NCBI GenBank assembly: GCA_012840015.1
Contig: DUMF01000028.1
Coordinates: 106,975-170,974, forward strand
Length of the DNA stretch: 64,000 nucleotides
Direction of reading: 5' to 3'
Origin: Bacillota bacterium
GTDB lineage: Bacteria > Bacillota > Sulfobacillia > DUMF01
Made by a program: the position numbers and the translations under genes. The notes under the pieces were generated by a model. It did not search any database. It saw nothing but the letters and a program-made list of their open reading frames with translations, and was not told where the DNA came from. Of this stretch, positions 1 through 7,180 are shown one piece after another; position 1 is the first letter of the stretch; each line of letters starts with the position of its first letter.

Positions 1-63
1 AGTTGGCAGAATTTGAGTCCAGATGGATCATACAGCTTGCTGATCCAGCCTAAGTTGCTTTGA
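1..63 (+). CDS. spoIIGA: SpoIIGA C-terminal end (partial, runs off window)
   Basis: The first 63 bases are open in frame 1 and end at TGA (61-63). The last twenty residues contain an L-S-P-D-G-S-Y pattern followed by an I-Q-P-K ending, which resembles the C-terminus of SpoIIGA, the membrane aspartic protease that activates pro-sigma-E. The sigE gene starts 16 bases downstream, as in the spoIIG operon. The assignment rests on position and this short tail only. Confidence 0.55.
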   Translation, partial: SWQNLSPDGSYSLLIQPKLL

Positions 64-79
64 TGGGAGGAATTCCGAG

Positions 80-811
80 ATGAGGCTAAACCGCGCTCGC
101 ATCGAGCTTCTCATAAGATTGACGTACATAAAGGTCTGCCGTTACCTAGGCATTTCCCACGGGTGGCCAGTACTGTACGTGGGATCTGCAGAAGCGCTTC
201 CGCCGCCTCTGAGCGTGGACGAAGAGGTTTTTTTGCTCTCACGATTGCAGCGCGGCGATAGGGACGTCAAGACCGTCTTGATAGAGCGCAATCTACGGTT
301 GGTTGTATATATAGCCCGTAAATTCGAAAACACGGGCATCAACATAGAAGATCTAGTTTCAATAGGTACCATAGGATTGATCAAGGCCGTCAGCACTTTC
401 GATCCAAGCAAAAAAATCAAGCTGGCCACGTACGCTTCAAAATGTATCGAAAACGAAATCCTGATGTATCTCAGGCGCAACGTAAGGACCAAGTTTGAGG
501 TTTCTTTCGAAGAGCCTCTGAATGTGGATTGGGACGGGAATGAACTTTTATTGTCCGACGTCGTTGGCACTGACGAAGACGTCGGTAAGTCCCTCGAAGC
601 TGAAGTAGACAAGACGATGTTAAGACAGGCGTTAGCCAAATTAAGCGGCAGGGAAAGAGTGATAGTCGAAATGCGTTTTGGACTGGCGGACGGCATTCCG
701 CACACGCAGAAAGAAGTTGCTGACATGCTCGGAATATCGCAATCTTACATTTCACGCCTTGAAAAACGCATAATGCGTAGACTGTACAAGGAGATGAAGC
801 GGCTAGAATGA
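80..811 (+). CDS. sigE: RNA polymerase sporulation sigma factor pro-sigma-E
   Basis: This 243-residue protein is the mother-cell-specific early sporulation sigma factor, about the same length as Bacillus SigE. It has the short pro-region (about 30 residues) followed by the E-A-L-P-P-P-L motif just after the expected SpoIIGA cleavage zone. Region 2 has [24 protein letters not shown] sequence, and region 4.2 carries the helix-turn-helix with [11 protein letters not shown]. The ATG at 80 follows the Shine-Dalgarno GGGAGG with about nine bases of spacing. It follows a spoIIGA tail as expected. The sigG gene that often follows in other spore-formers is absent here; a tRNA gene follows instead. Confidence 0.95.
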   Translation: MRLNRARIELLIRLTYIKVCRYLGISHGWPVLYVGSAEALPPPLSVDEEVFLLSRLQRGDRDVKTVLIERNLRLVVYIARKFENTGINIEDLVSIGTIGLIKAVSTFDPSKKIKLATYASKCIENEILMYLRRNVRTKFEVSFEEPLNVDWDGNELLLSDVVGTDEDVGKSLEAEVDKTMLRQALAKLSGRERVIVEMRFGLADGIPHTQKEVADMLGISQSYISRLEKRIMRRLYKEMKRLE

Positions 812-824
812 ATCGCTGAAAGGA

Positions 825-853
825 TAGACTTCGTCGCTTAGGTGGGTTATAAT
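825..853 (+). promoter_or_regulatory. Sigma-A-type promoter for tRNA-Pro
   Basis: A perfect TATAAT (848-853) lies 17 bases after TAGACT (825-830), a four-of-six match to the -35 consensus. It sits between the sigE stop and the tRNA gene and would start transcription about 25 bases before the tRNA. Confidence 0.65.
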
Positions 854-884
854 TTCTGTCGTCACAAGCTTTGAGTTTGAGTGT

Positions 885-961
885 CGGGGCGTAGCGCAGA
901 TGGCTAGCGCGCATGGTTCGGGACCATGAGGTCGCTGGTTCAAGTCCAGTCGCCCCGACCA
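885..961 (+). tRNA. tRNA-Pro (anticodon CGG)
   Basis: The cloverleaf folds completely. The acceptor stem CGGGGCG (885-891) pairs with CGCCCCG (951-957), and the D-stem is GCGC/GCGC. The anticodon stem CATGG/CCATG encloses the loop TTCGGGA, giving anticodon CGG, which reads CCG proline codons. The T-arm contains TTCAAGT. The discriminator A and CCA are encoded. It is followed by a short T-rich run. Confidence 0.93.
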
Positions 962-1297
962 TTATTTTTCCTGCATCTGCAGCCGATATTCTCCAAGCGC
1001 TAGCCAAGAGCCACCCGAGTACACTTGAAACAGCGATCCTACTCCTTCCCATCATCATGAGCAGACCTAGACAGCGCAGAAGCATCGTAAGCAGTCCATG
1101 TCGGATCCGCACACTGCAGGTTGGCTGGGATGTTGGTCGTCTGGAAGAGGACGCTCCTCGCAAAGTAAAGTGGCTGCCGACAGAATGAGGCGATGGCACC
1201 TGCATGATCGGACCCCGAATCGATCCATTCTACTCGTACCCTTAATGAAAACCCCCAGCAGGATCTCCCTCAGCACGGGCTCAGCAACCAGCCCGAA

Positions 1298-1451
1298 CCA
1301 CTTGACAACAGCGAGCTCGCAAATCAGGTCTGCAGAGTCTGGGCTTCAGTGTGCACCACCTGTGCTCGATGAGTGTGAGAAATTCCTAGGTGCTCACTGC
1401 CAGAAGTGTGCTGACCAATGCCAAAGATGCCTTGAGGCCGCTGGTATTTAG
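1298..1451 (+). pseudogene. Remnant of a four-helix-bundle copper-binding (DUF326-like) protein
   Basis: In one frame (1307-1372) the translation has cysteines spaced as V-C-R-V-W-A-S-V-C-T-T-C-A-R before a TGA. In the next frame (to TAG at 1451) it continues E-C-E-K-F...H-C-Q-K-C-A-D-Q-C-Q-R-C-L. Joined across a frameshift near 1370, the two give the repeated CxxC helical pattern typical of the C-terminal half of DUF326 (YhjQ-like) proteins. No upstream half or start is visible, so it is probably a decayed fragment. The match is from memory of the family pattern. Confidence 0.35.
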
Positions 1452-1801
1452 GAGGGACGTCCCCTCTCCTCTCTCTTCGGCGGGCTCTCAGTTACTGAGC
1501 GCGCCTCTTGAGCATTGTCAACCCAGCTGCAAGGGCACCAAGCATCATGGTATAACTGCATCTAGAACTGCAAGGTTACACGACCTAATCATGTAAGATG
1601 AAGTATTTTTTGACGGGTTCGAATGGATGCCAAAATGCGAGTACGGTGGCGCGCGGTTCTAATCGACTCGCGTCCCGGACTCGCGCTCGGGCAGGGTTGC
1701 GGAAGATGGCCTACATAATTCGGAAAGATCAAGTCGCCCAGGCCCACCCTCACCATGTACTCCGTTTACTAGTTTTCCAGGAAAATTATGCTACATTTTT
1801 G

Positions 1802-1830
1802 TTGACAGCATTCCCTAAAGTATGTAAGAA
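1802..1830 (+). promoter_or_regulatory. Possible promoter of the type IV pilus operon
   Basis: A perfect -35 hexamer TTGACA (1802-1807) is followed 17 bases later by TAAGAA (1825-1830), a weak -10 sequence. It lies about 75 bases before pilT and is the best candidate in the upstream gap. Confidence 0.35.
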
Positions 1831-1905
1831 CTCTTGTAGAATTATGGCTATACCCAGATTATACTAAGAAACAGTAAAATCAAAATACAAATATGGTTAG
1901 GAGCC

Positions 1906-2955
1906 TTGGATATTGTGGGTTTGGACCTAGAAACGCTTCTGATTACGGCTTTCCACAGTGGAGCTTCCGACCTGCACCTGGTCACTGGTGCACCGCCCAC
2001 GCTCCGAGTAGCAGGCCGCTTGACCAGGCTGAACTACCCTGCCCTGGAAGAAGCAAATGTGCACGAAGCACTAGAATTATTACAGGAAAAATGTAAAGAG
2101 GAGCGGAGATTGCGCAATGTCGCCGAATGCCGGGATATGAACTGCGATATCCCCGGAGTGTGTCGGCTCAGAGTGCACGTCTTCTGGGAAACGGGGCGCC
2201 CTGCGATCACGATCAGGTTCATTCCTGAGCGTGTACCGCTTCCGGAGGAATTGGGTTTACCTGATACTTTGATGACCATGTGCCAGAGACCCGGTATACT
2301 GCTGGTCACAGGTCCTACCGGCTCGGGCAAGTCGACCACTTTGGCCGCGCTCGTGCGTTGGGCTCTGGAGACTAAAGGCTTGAGGGTCGTGACGATAGAA
2401 GACCCATGTGAATACAGGTTTTCACACTTTCGTGGCATCGTGTCCCAGAAACAGGTTGGCCTGGATTGCGAGTCTTTTCACCGCGGCGTCATCGAAGCAT
2501 TACGGGAGGACCCCGATGTTATCGTTCTCGGCGAGCTCAGGGATCCGGAGTCGGCAGACGCTGCGCTGTTAGCGTCCGAGACCGGCCACCTTGTGCTGGC
2601 GACGATGCATACACCAACTGCAGCTAGAACCCTGGACCGCTTCGTCGACCTGTTCCCCGCAGGGAGGCAGGAGTTCACGAAAAACTCATTGTCCAGGGCG
2701 CTGAACGGCGTTTTCGCTCAGCGCTTGTTGCCCAGGGCGAATGGCGAGGGCAGAGTACTCGCCTATGAGTTATTGGTGGCCACCCCGGCGGTGCGTAATC
2801 TGATACGCAAAGGAGAGTACCAGCAAGTAGTATCAGTCATACAGGCAGGGAAACAGCTTGGCATGATTACGATGGCTGATTACGTCAAAGGACTGGTTCA
2901 ACGCGGGGTAGTGGCCCCGGAACAGGCTATTTCAGAGGTGGAAGAGTTTGAATGA
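1906..2955 (+). CDS. pilT: Type IV pilus twitching/retraction ATPase PilT
   Basis: PilT is the cytoplasmic hexameric ATPase that depolymerises type IV pili. The protein is 349 residues, normal for PilT. It has the N-terminal GASDLHL motif, Walker A GPTGSGKST near residue 136, an acidic Asp box (VTIEDPCEY), Walker B in VIVLGELRDPES, and the His box GHLVLATMHT. The start is TTG at 1906 behind TTAGGAG. The gene is first in the pilus operon and overlaps pilB by eight bases. The C-terminal AIRAG-type signature is divergent, so a role in assembly rather than retraction cannot be excluded. Confidence 0.9.
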   Translation: MDIVGLDLETLLITAFHSGASDLHLVTGAPPTLRVAGRLTRLNYPALEEANVHEALELLQEKCKEERRLRNVAECRDMNCDIPGVCRLRVHVFWETGRPAITIRFIPERVPLPEELGLPDTLMTMCQRPGILLVTGPTGSGKSTTLAALVRWALETKGLRVVTIEDPCEYRFSHFRGIVSQKQVGLDCESFHRGVIEALREDPDVIVLGELRDPESADAALLASETGHLVLATMHTPTAARTLDRFVDLFPAGRQEFTKNSLSRALNGVFAQRLLPRANGEGRVLAYELLVATPAVRNLIRKGEYQQVVSVIQAGKQLGMITMADYVKGLVQRGVVAPEQAISEVEEFE

Positions 2956-4651
2956 GCTTGCTAACCGCATTGGCGACATACTGATCGCAGAGAACCTGGT
3001 CACGCCGGAAGTGCTGGCCAGGGCCATCGAGCTGCAGAGGCAATCCGGTGGACAACTGGGCGAAATACTCATCGGCTTGGGAGCGATATCCGCTCAAAAA
3101 TTCTACCGCACCCTCGCCAGGCAGCTGGGAGTGCCTTTCTGCGACCTGATGAGCGCTTCCCCGGACCCGGAAGCGCTAAAGCTCTTCTCGCCAACGGATG
3201 CCAAGGTGTTCCGCGGTATTCCCCTTTCGGTGAAAGGTGACACTCTCGAAATAGCCATCGAGGAGCCTACAGATCTCAGCCGGCTCGAAGCCATCAGAGC
3301 TAAGACAGGGCTGAAGGTAGCTCCTCAGCTCGCAATGCCAGAAGATATCGATAACGCCATCCGAAGGTATTACGAACTGCCGTCCAATGTCCGAGACGTA
3401 TCCGAAGCGCTGGATGGGACAAGCGGAGATGGCACGATCGGTGAGAACGGTGCGGCCCAGTTCGAAGACGCTCCGATAATTCATATGGTAGACAACCTGT
3501 TGTTGGAAGCGGCTCGCCGAGGCGCGTCGGACGTCCATATCGAACCGTTCCCCGACAGGACCAGAGTGCGGTTCCGAATGGACGGTGTACTTGAACACTG
3601 GGGCGACTTCCCCAGGAAATTCCACGACGCCATCGTGACGAGGATCAAAGTGCTGGGCGGAATGGACATAGCAGAAAAGAGACTGCCTCAGGATGGACGC
3701 TTCTCAAAAACGGTAGAAAATCGACGATACGATCTCAGGCTCTCCACTCTGCCCACGATGTTCGGGGAGAAGGCAGTAATCCGTTTGCTGGAGCAGTCCA
3801 CGGAATTGCTCACTTTCGACAGGATAGGCCTCTCCGATGAAGTGCTCAAGCGCTTCAGGGCTGCTCTATCCCTGCCGCACGGGCTCATAGTCGTAGCGGG
3901 GCCCACCGGCAGCGGCAAATCCACCACCGTTGCTGCAGCCCTAAACGAATTGAATACACCAAGCAAGAACATCGTTACAATAGAAGACCCGGTGGAGTAC
4001 ATCATCCCTGGAGTGAACCATACCCAGGTTAACATAAAGTCTGGCCTGGGCTTCGCGACGGCAATTCGTCACATCCTGCGCCAGGACCCGGACGTGATAA
4101 TGGTGGGTGAAGTGCGGGATTCTGAGACCGCAGAAATGGCCTTCCGCGCAGCACTCACCGGTCACCTGGTACTCACTACTATACATGCCAATGATGCTCT
4201 CTCCATCCTAATTCGCCTGGAGGAAATGGGAGTCAACAGGTACATGGCTCTATCGTCCACAGTGGCCCTCTTCAGTCAGCGTCTCGTTCGCACCGTATGC
4301 CCGTGGTGCAAGTATAAGTCTCCTCCTCCCGAAGAACTGGTCAAGGAAGTGCGACAAGTTGCTGGGGTCCCGGAGGACTACGGAACCGGAGAAATGACCT
4401 TGACTAGACCGTGTGCTGGTTGTCCCGATAGAGCCTATAAGCGACGGACGGCCATATCCGAGATCATTCTCGTCAACGAAGAGTTCCGGCGGCGATACAT
4501 CGCGTCTGCTGATCCTAGGTCCGATCCTTTTCTGAACCCAGCCAAGCGGCACGATGGAATGCTGGCGGATGGAGCCAGGAAAGTGCTGGACGGAATTACC
4601 ACCTGGGAAGAAGTGCTGAGCGTATTCAGCGATGAGGCGAACAGGCAATGA
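2948..4651 (+). CDS. pilB: Type IV pilus assembly ATPase PilB
   Basis: PilB powers pilus extension at the inner face of the membrane. The 567-residue protein has an N-terminal MshE/GspE-N domain (about residues 1-150) and then a GASDVHIEP segment. Walker A GPTGSGKST lies near residue 318, followed by Asp and His boxes (VTIEDPVEY, GHLVLTTIHAN). A zinc-binding tetracysteine (CPWC near 451 and CAGC near 488) is typical of PilB/GspE and absent from PilT. The start is TTG at 2948 inside the pilT end. Its stop overlaps the pilC start as ATGA. Confidence 0.93.
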   Translation: MNELANRIGDILIAENLVTPEVLARAIELQRQSGGQLGEILIGLGAISAQKFYRTLARQLGVPFCDLMSASPDPEALKLFSPTDAKVFRGIPLSVKGDTLEIAIEEPTDLSRLEAIRAKTGLKVAPQLAMPEDIDNAIRRYYELPSNVRDVSEALDGTSGDGTIGENGAAQFEDAPIIHMVDNLLLEAARRGASDVHIEPFPDRTRVRFRMDGVLEHWGDFPRKFHDAIVTRIKVLGGMDIAEKRLPQDGRFSKTVENRRYDLRLSTLPTMFGEKAVIRLLEQSTELLTFDRIGLSDEVLKRFRAALSLPHGLIVVAGPTGSGKSTTVAAALNELNTPSKNIVTIEDPVEYIIPGVNHTQVNIKSGLGFATAIRHILRQDPDVIMVGEVRDSETAEMAFRAALTGHLVLTTIHANDALSILIRLEEMGVNRYMALSSTVALFSQRLVRTVCPWCKYKSPPPEELVKEVRQVAGVPEDYGTGEMTLTRPCAGCPDRAYKRRTAISEIILVNEEFRRRYIASADPRSDPFLNPAKRHDGMLADGARKVLDGITTWEEVLSVFSDEANRQ

Positions 4652-5232
4652 TGTATGAGTACAAAGCAGTCCACAGAGAAACGGGCGGGATCTCCAGCGA
4701 CACCGTCCAGATAGATGCCGTCCCTTCCTTCCTGCTGGAAATGGATCAGCAAGGATATACTGTAATTGCCCTCAAGAAGATAGGTGGGGTACCAGGCGTT
4801 CTGAGCACTCTACTGAAGCGCTCCAAACCGCGGTTGGTTGACAAAGGGATGGCCTTCCTGGAACTCGCAGCTTTCTTGAAGGCCGGAATACCTCTGAAGA
4901 ACGCCCTGAGGCAGCTAGCATCGGAGGCCAATCCAGTTCTCTCTAAAGCGTTTGACCTGGCAGTGCGGAGTCTCGATAAAGGCACCGATTTCCACGAAGC
5001 CCTGGCAGCTCAACCAGGGCTGACGGAGCCCTGGGAGATTGAGGCAATCAGGGCAGCTGAAGTCTCCGGGAGCCTTGCCGAATGCCTAGATTACCTGGGT
5101 AACCAGGCTCTCAAGGCCGCCGATTTTCAAAGTAAGGTACGTTCCGCTATGATCTACCCTGTACTGGTTGTTTGCGTAACCATAGGCGTCGTGGTGGTGC
5201 TCGTAGTATTCGTTATGCCCACTCTGACCTAG
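4648..5232 (+). CDS. pilC: PilC, N-terminal part (ends at an in-frame amber codon)
   Basis: PilC is the inner-membrane platform of the pilus machine. This frame encodes 194 residues: a short N-terminal segment, the first cytoplasmic T2SSF domain, and one membrane helix (about residues 170-190). It then stops at TAG (5230-5232), directly after M-P-T-L-T. Normal PilC is about 400 residues with two such domains. The rest continues in the same frame immediately after the TAG, so a single base change (for example CAG, AAG or GAG to TAG) explains the split. The start overlaps pilB by four bases, showing translational coupling. Confidence 0.85.
   Translation: MMYEYKAVHRETGGISSDTVQIDAVPSFLLEMDQQGYTVIALKKIGGVPGVLSTLLKRSKPRLVDKGMAFLELAAFLKAGIPLKNALRQLASEANPVLSKAFDLAVRSLDKGTDFHEALAAQPGLTEPWEIEAIRAAEVSGSLAECLDYLGNQALKAADFQSKVRSAMIYPVLVVCVTIGVVVVLVVFVMPTLT
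5230..5232 (+). other. In-frame TAG codon splitting pilC
   Basis: TAG lies between the two pilC halves without any frame change and is immediately followed by ATG. In other PilC proteins this position, two or three residues after the first membrane helix, is usually a polar residue before Met. TAG serves as an ordinary stop elsewhere in the window, for example at the ends of the SpoIIE-like phosphatase and the D,D-carboxypeptidase gene. Wholesale reassignment is therefore unlikely. Confidence 0.9.
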
Positions 5233-5850
5233 ATGATCCCACCCGACAAGCTGCCTGTAGCTACCAGGATCCTCCTGAACGTATCCGGTTTCGTTCGAAG
5301 GAACTGGCTCATTCTCCTGGCTGTAGCCGCTGGTCTGTGGGCGCTTCTGAGGAAATTCGTGTCCGGTGAAGACATGGTCGTACGCCGCGAAAGATTGCTG
5401 ATGCGAGTCCCTGGCTGGGGCAGGATTCTGAAGGGATCCTACGTAGCCCGGTTTGCGAAAACCTTTTCGACCCTTCTGGAAAGCGGCGTCCGCGTTTTGC
5501 CAGCGCTTCAGTACGCGGGTCAGGCTACCGGCTCGCGGCTGTTTGCCGATAGCGCCACAGAGATGAGAAGGGAGGTGGAGCACGGGGCTAGAATTGGAGA
5601 ATCAATGAGGAGGACCGGAGTATTCCCTCCCCTGGTTTGCGAACTGGCTTCGGCGGGGGAAAACAGCGGAAGCTTACCTGAGATGATGGCCAAAGCTGCC
5701 GCGTTCTACGAAAGCGATGTGTCGAGGATGCTGGACTCCCTTTCCTCCCTCATAGAACCGGTCCTCATAGTCATCGTGGGGGCGATCGTGTGCGTGCTTG
5801 GGCTGGCTGTATTTGGACCAATAATGGAGGCCGTAAACAACCCTATGTGA
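5233..5850 (+). CDS. pilC: PilC, C-terminal part
   Basis: This 205-residue frame carries the second half of PilC: a loop with LPVATRILL, a membrane helix (about residues 25-40), the second T2SSF domain with SGVRVLPALQYA and ELASAGENSGSLPEMM motifs, and a last membrane helix with LIEPVLIVIVGAIVC. It begins with ATG directly after the amber codon and has no clear Shine-Dalgarno sequence. If made separately it would depend on termination-reinitiation. It could instead be joined to the first half by read-through. Confidence 0.85.
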   Translation: MIPPDKLPVATRILLNVSGFVRRNWLILLAVAAGLWALLRKFVSGEDMVVRRERLLMRVPGWGRILKGSYVARFAKTFSTLLESGVRVLPALQYAGQATGSRLFADSATEMRREVEHGARIGESMRRTGVFPPLVCELASAGENSGSLPEMMAKAAAFYESDVSRMLDSLSSLIEPVLIVIVGAIVCVLGLAVFGPIMEAVNNPM

Positions 5851-5896
5851 CTCGAACTTAAGTTAGAAAAGCAGAAAGCCTTGGGGGGAATCTAAC

Positions 5897-6292
5897 GTGA
5901 AAAACAGAAGAGCAATCAGCTTACTCGCATCTGAAAAAGGTTTCACGCTTGTGGAATTGGTCGTCGTCCTGGCGGTGATAGGAATAATGGTGGCTGTCGC
6001 ATACCCTACATACACTAACACTAGGATCCGCGCCTACACCGCGGAAGCCAAGGCCATATTGCAGGAACTGCGTGTGGATGCATGGGACTATTACCTGCAA
6101 AAGGGTAGCTTTAACGGTTTCACGATAGTCGGCAACCACAATACAGAGAATTGGACGTTCACAGCCACAGTAGCTCAGGACTACAAGTCGGTGACCTTAA
6201 CGGCCACTGGAGTGGCTGATAAGATTGTAAAAAACAAGACCGTCACGCTACAGGTGAAGGATGACGGTACAGCAGTGCTTACTGAGCAGTAA
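5897..6292 (+). CDS. pilA: Type IV major pilin-like prepilin
   Basis: This 131-residue prepilin has a class III leader of 15 residues ending in K-G, then the processed N-terminus F-T-L-V-E-L with Glu at +5 and a hydrophobic helix through about residue 20. The mature part is 116 residues and rich in aromatics (Phe1, Tyr21, Tyr24, Tyr32, Trp48, Tyr50, Tyr51, Phe57, Phe60). The start is GTG at 5897 behind GGGGGGAA. It is the first prepilin after pilC and the best candidate for the fibre subunit. A small hairpin (CACCCG/CGGGTG, 6293-6307) follows its stop. Confidence 0.88.
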   Translation: MKNRRAISLLASEKGFTLVELVVVLAVIGIMVAVAYPTYTNTRIRAYTAEAKAILQELRVDAWDYYLQKGSFNGFTIVGNHNTENWTFTATVAQDYKSVTLTATGVADKIVKNKTVTLQVKDDGTAVLTEQ

Positions 6293-6317
6293 CACCCGCC
6301 GCGGGTGAAAGAGTAGG

Positions 6318-6671
6318 ATGAATTCGGAAAAGGGGACAGTGCTCCTGGACACGGTGGTGTTTCTCGCAGTATCCACTTTCCTTTCAGTGGTGGTGCTGTC
6401 GGGGTTGTGCGCGCTTGCATCCTTCTCCAGCCGCGAAGATGCCAGGGTTCAGGCGATAATGGCATCGCGAGTGAAAATGGAGGAGCTCAGGTCCCAGACT
6501 TCATGGACTCCGGGGGAAGAGGTTTTCTCCGTGGAAGGGCTCGACATGATCGGCTATGGAACTTATTCCATCAGAGAGGAGGAACCCGGGCTGTACGAGA
6601 TTCTAATACGCGTGTATGACAAAAAAGGGGCGGAACTATATTCCACCAAGACCTTTGTGTGGCAAGAGTGA
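6318..6671 (+). CDS. Minor prepilin-like protein (PilV/GspI-like)
   Basis: The 117-residue protein has a very short leader (M-N-S-E-K-G) followed by T-V-L-L-D and a hydrophobic helix of about 20 residues, like a minor pilin. The residue at +5 is Asp where nearly all prepilins have Glu. The remainder is a small soluble domain with an ARVQAIMASRVKMEELR helix resembling PilV/GspI proteins. It lies in the prepilin block and overlaps the next gene by 56 bases. Probably a tip or initiation subunit, processed by the PilD encoded downstream. Confidence 0.7.
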   Translation: MNSEKGTVLLDTVVFLAVSTFLSVVVLSGLCALASFSSREDARVQAIMASRVKMEELRSQTSWTPGEEVFSVEGLDMIGYGTYSIREEEPGLYEILIRVYDKKGAELYSTKTFVWQE

Positions 6672-7176
6672 AACCGGATTCACATTGGTGGAGCTGGTAG
6701 TGGCCATAGGTGTGATGTCCCTGCTCTTGCTGGGAGTGACCAGGGTGTATACAGCCGCCTTAGGAACAATCCATCGCCTGGAACTTGGACAGCAAATCAG
6801 GGACCAGGGTTTTCTTGTCGCAGAAAACATCGAGCAGAGTTTCAGGAAAGCTCTCGAATACGGCGGGACCATTCAGGCCATCTCAGACACATATCTCAGC
6901 GCATCTAAGGGCCCGTACGGCGTGATCGTGGAATACAGCGAGAACAGAATCAAGCTGACAACCGTGGACGGAGGCGTGCAGAGCACTGCCTCTTTCCCCT
7001 ATAATGGTCTCAAGTGCAGTCAGTTCAAAGTCAGAGCGCTTTGCGGGGACAGGTATGTGGACGGTTCGAGCGTAGGAGACCTGAAGCCACGAGCGATCGT
7101 GATCGAATTCTCTATGGCAGATGAGCTAGATAATGTACAAAAGACTTTTAAAGCAGCTTTCAGGACCAGGCTGTAA
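6616..7176 (+). CDS. Minor prepilin (PilW/GspJ-like)
   Basis: The protein has up to 186 residues. The prepilin motif E-T-G followed by F-T-L-V-E-L-V-V-A-I occurs near residue 20, then a hydrophobic helix and a beta-rich C-terminal domain, as in PilW/GspJ. The ATG at 6616 gives a long leader and a 56-base overlap with the preceding gene. A TTG at 6655 would give an eight-residue leader, more usual for the class, but neither start has a strong ribosome site. Likely a pilus tip-complex subunit. Confidence 0.75.
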   Translation: MTKKGRNYIPPRPLCGKSETGFTLVELVVAIGVMSLLLLGVTRVYTAALGTIHRLELGQQIRDQGFLVAENIEQSFRKALEYGGTIQAISDTYLSASKGPYGVIVEYSENRIKLTTVDGGVQSTASFPYNGLKCSQFKVRALCGDRYVDGSSVGDLKPRAIVIEFSMADELDNVQKTFKAAFRTRL

Positions 7177-7180
7177 TAGC

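Larger units (their letters stand above)
962..1905. other. 944-bp stretch without an intact gene
   Basis: No reading frame here has a convincing start, ribosome site and family match together. The only recognisable part is a cysteine-rich remnant at about 1298-1451, described separately. From about 1460 to 1800 the sequence holds short AT- and GC-rich patches with no clear repeat or RNA fold. The last hundred bases probably carry the pilus operon promoter. Confidence 0.5.

Noticed and set aside
1098..1451. A complete 117-residue gene on the plus strand
   Set aside because: Only its last 27 codons look like protein and they continue from another frame; there is no ribosome site. It is better explained as a frameshifted remnant.
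5230..5232. Genome-wide reassignment of TAG
   Set aside because: TAG closes other intact genes in the window, for example at 13354-13356 and 20523-20525, with normal protein lengths.
6293..6307. An intrinsic terminator after the pilin gene
   Set aside because: The hairpin is short and has no T-tract; the next gene starts 10 bases later in the same operon.
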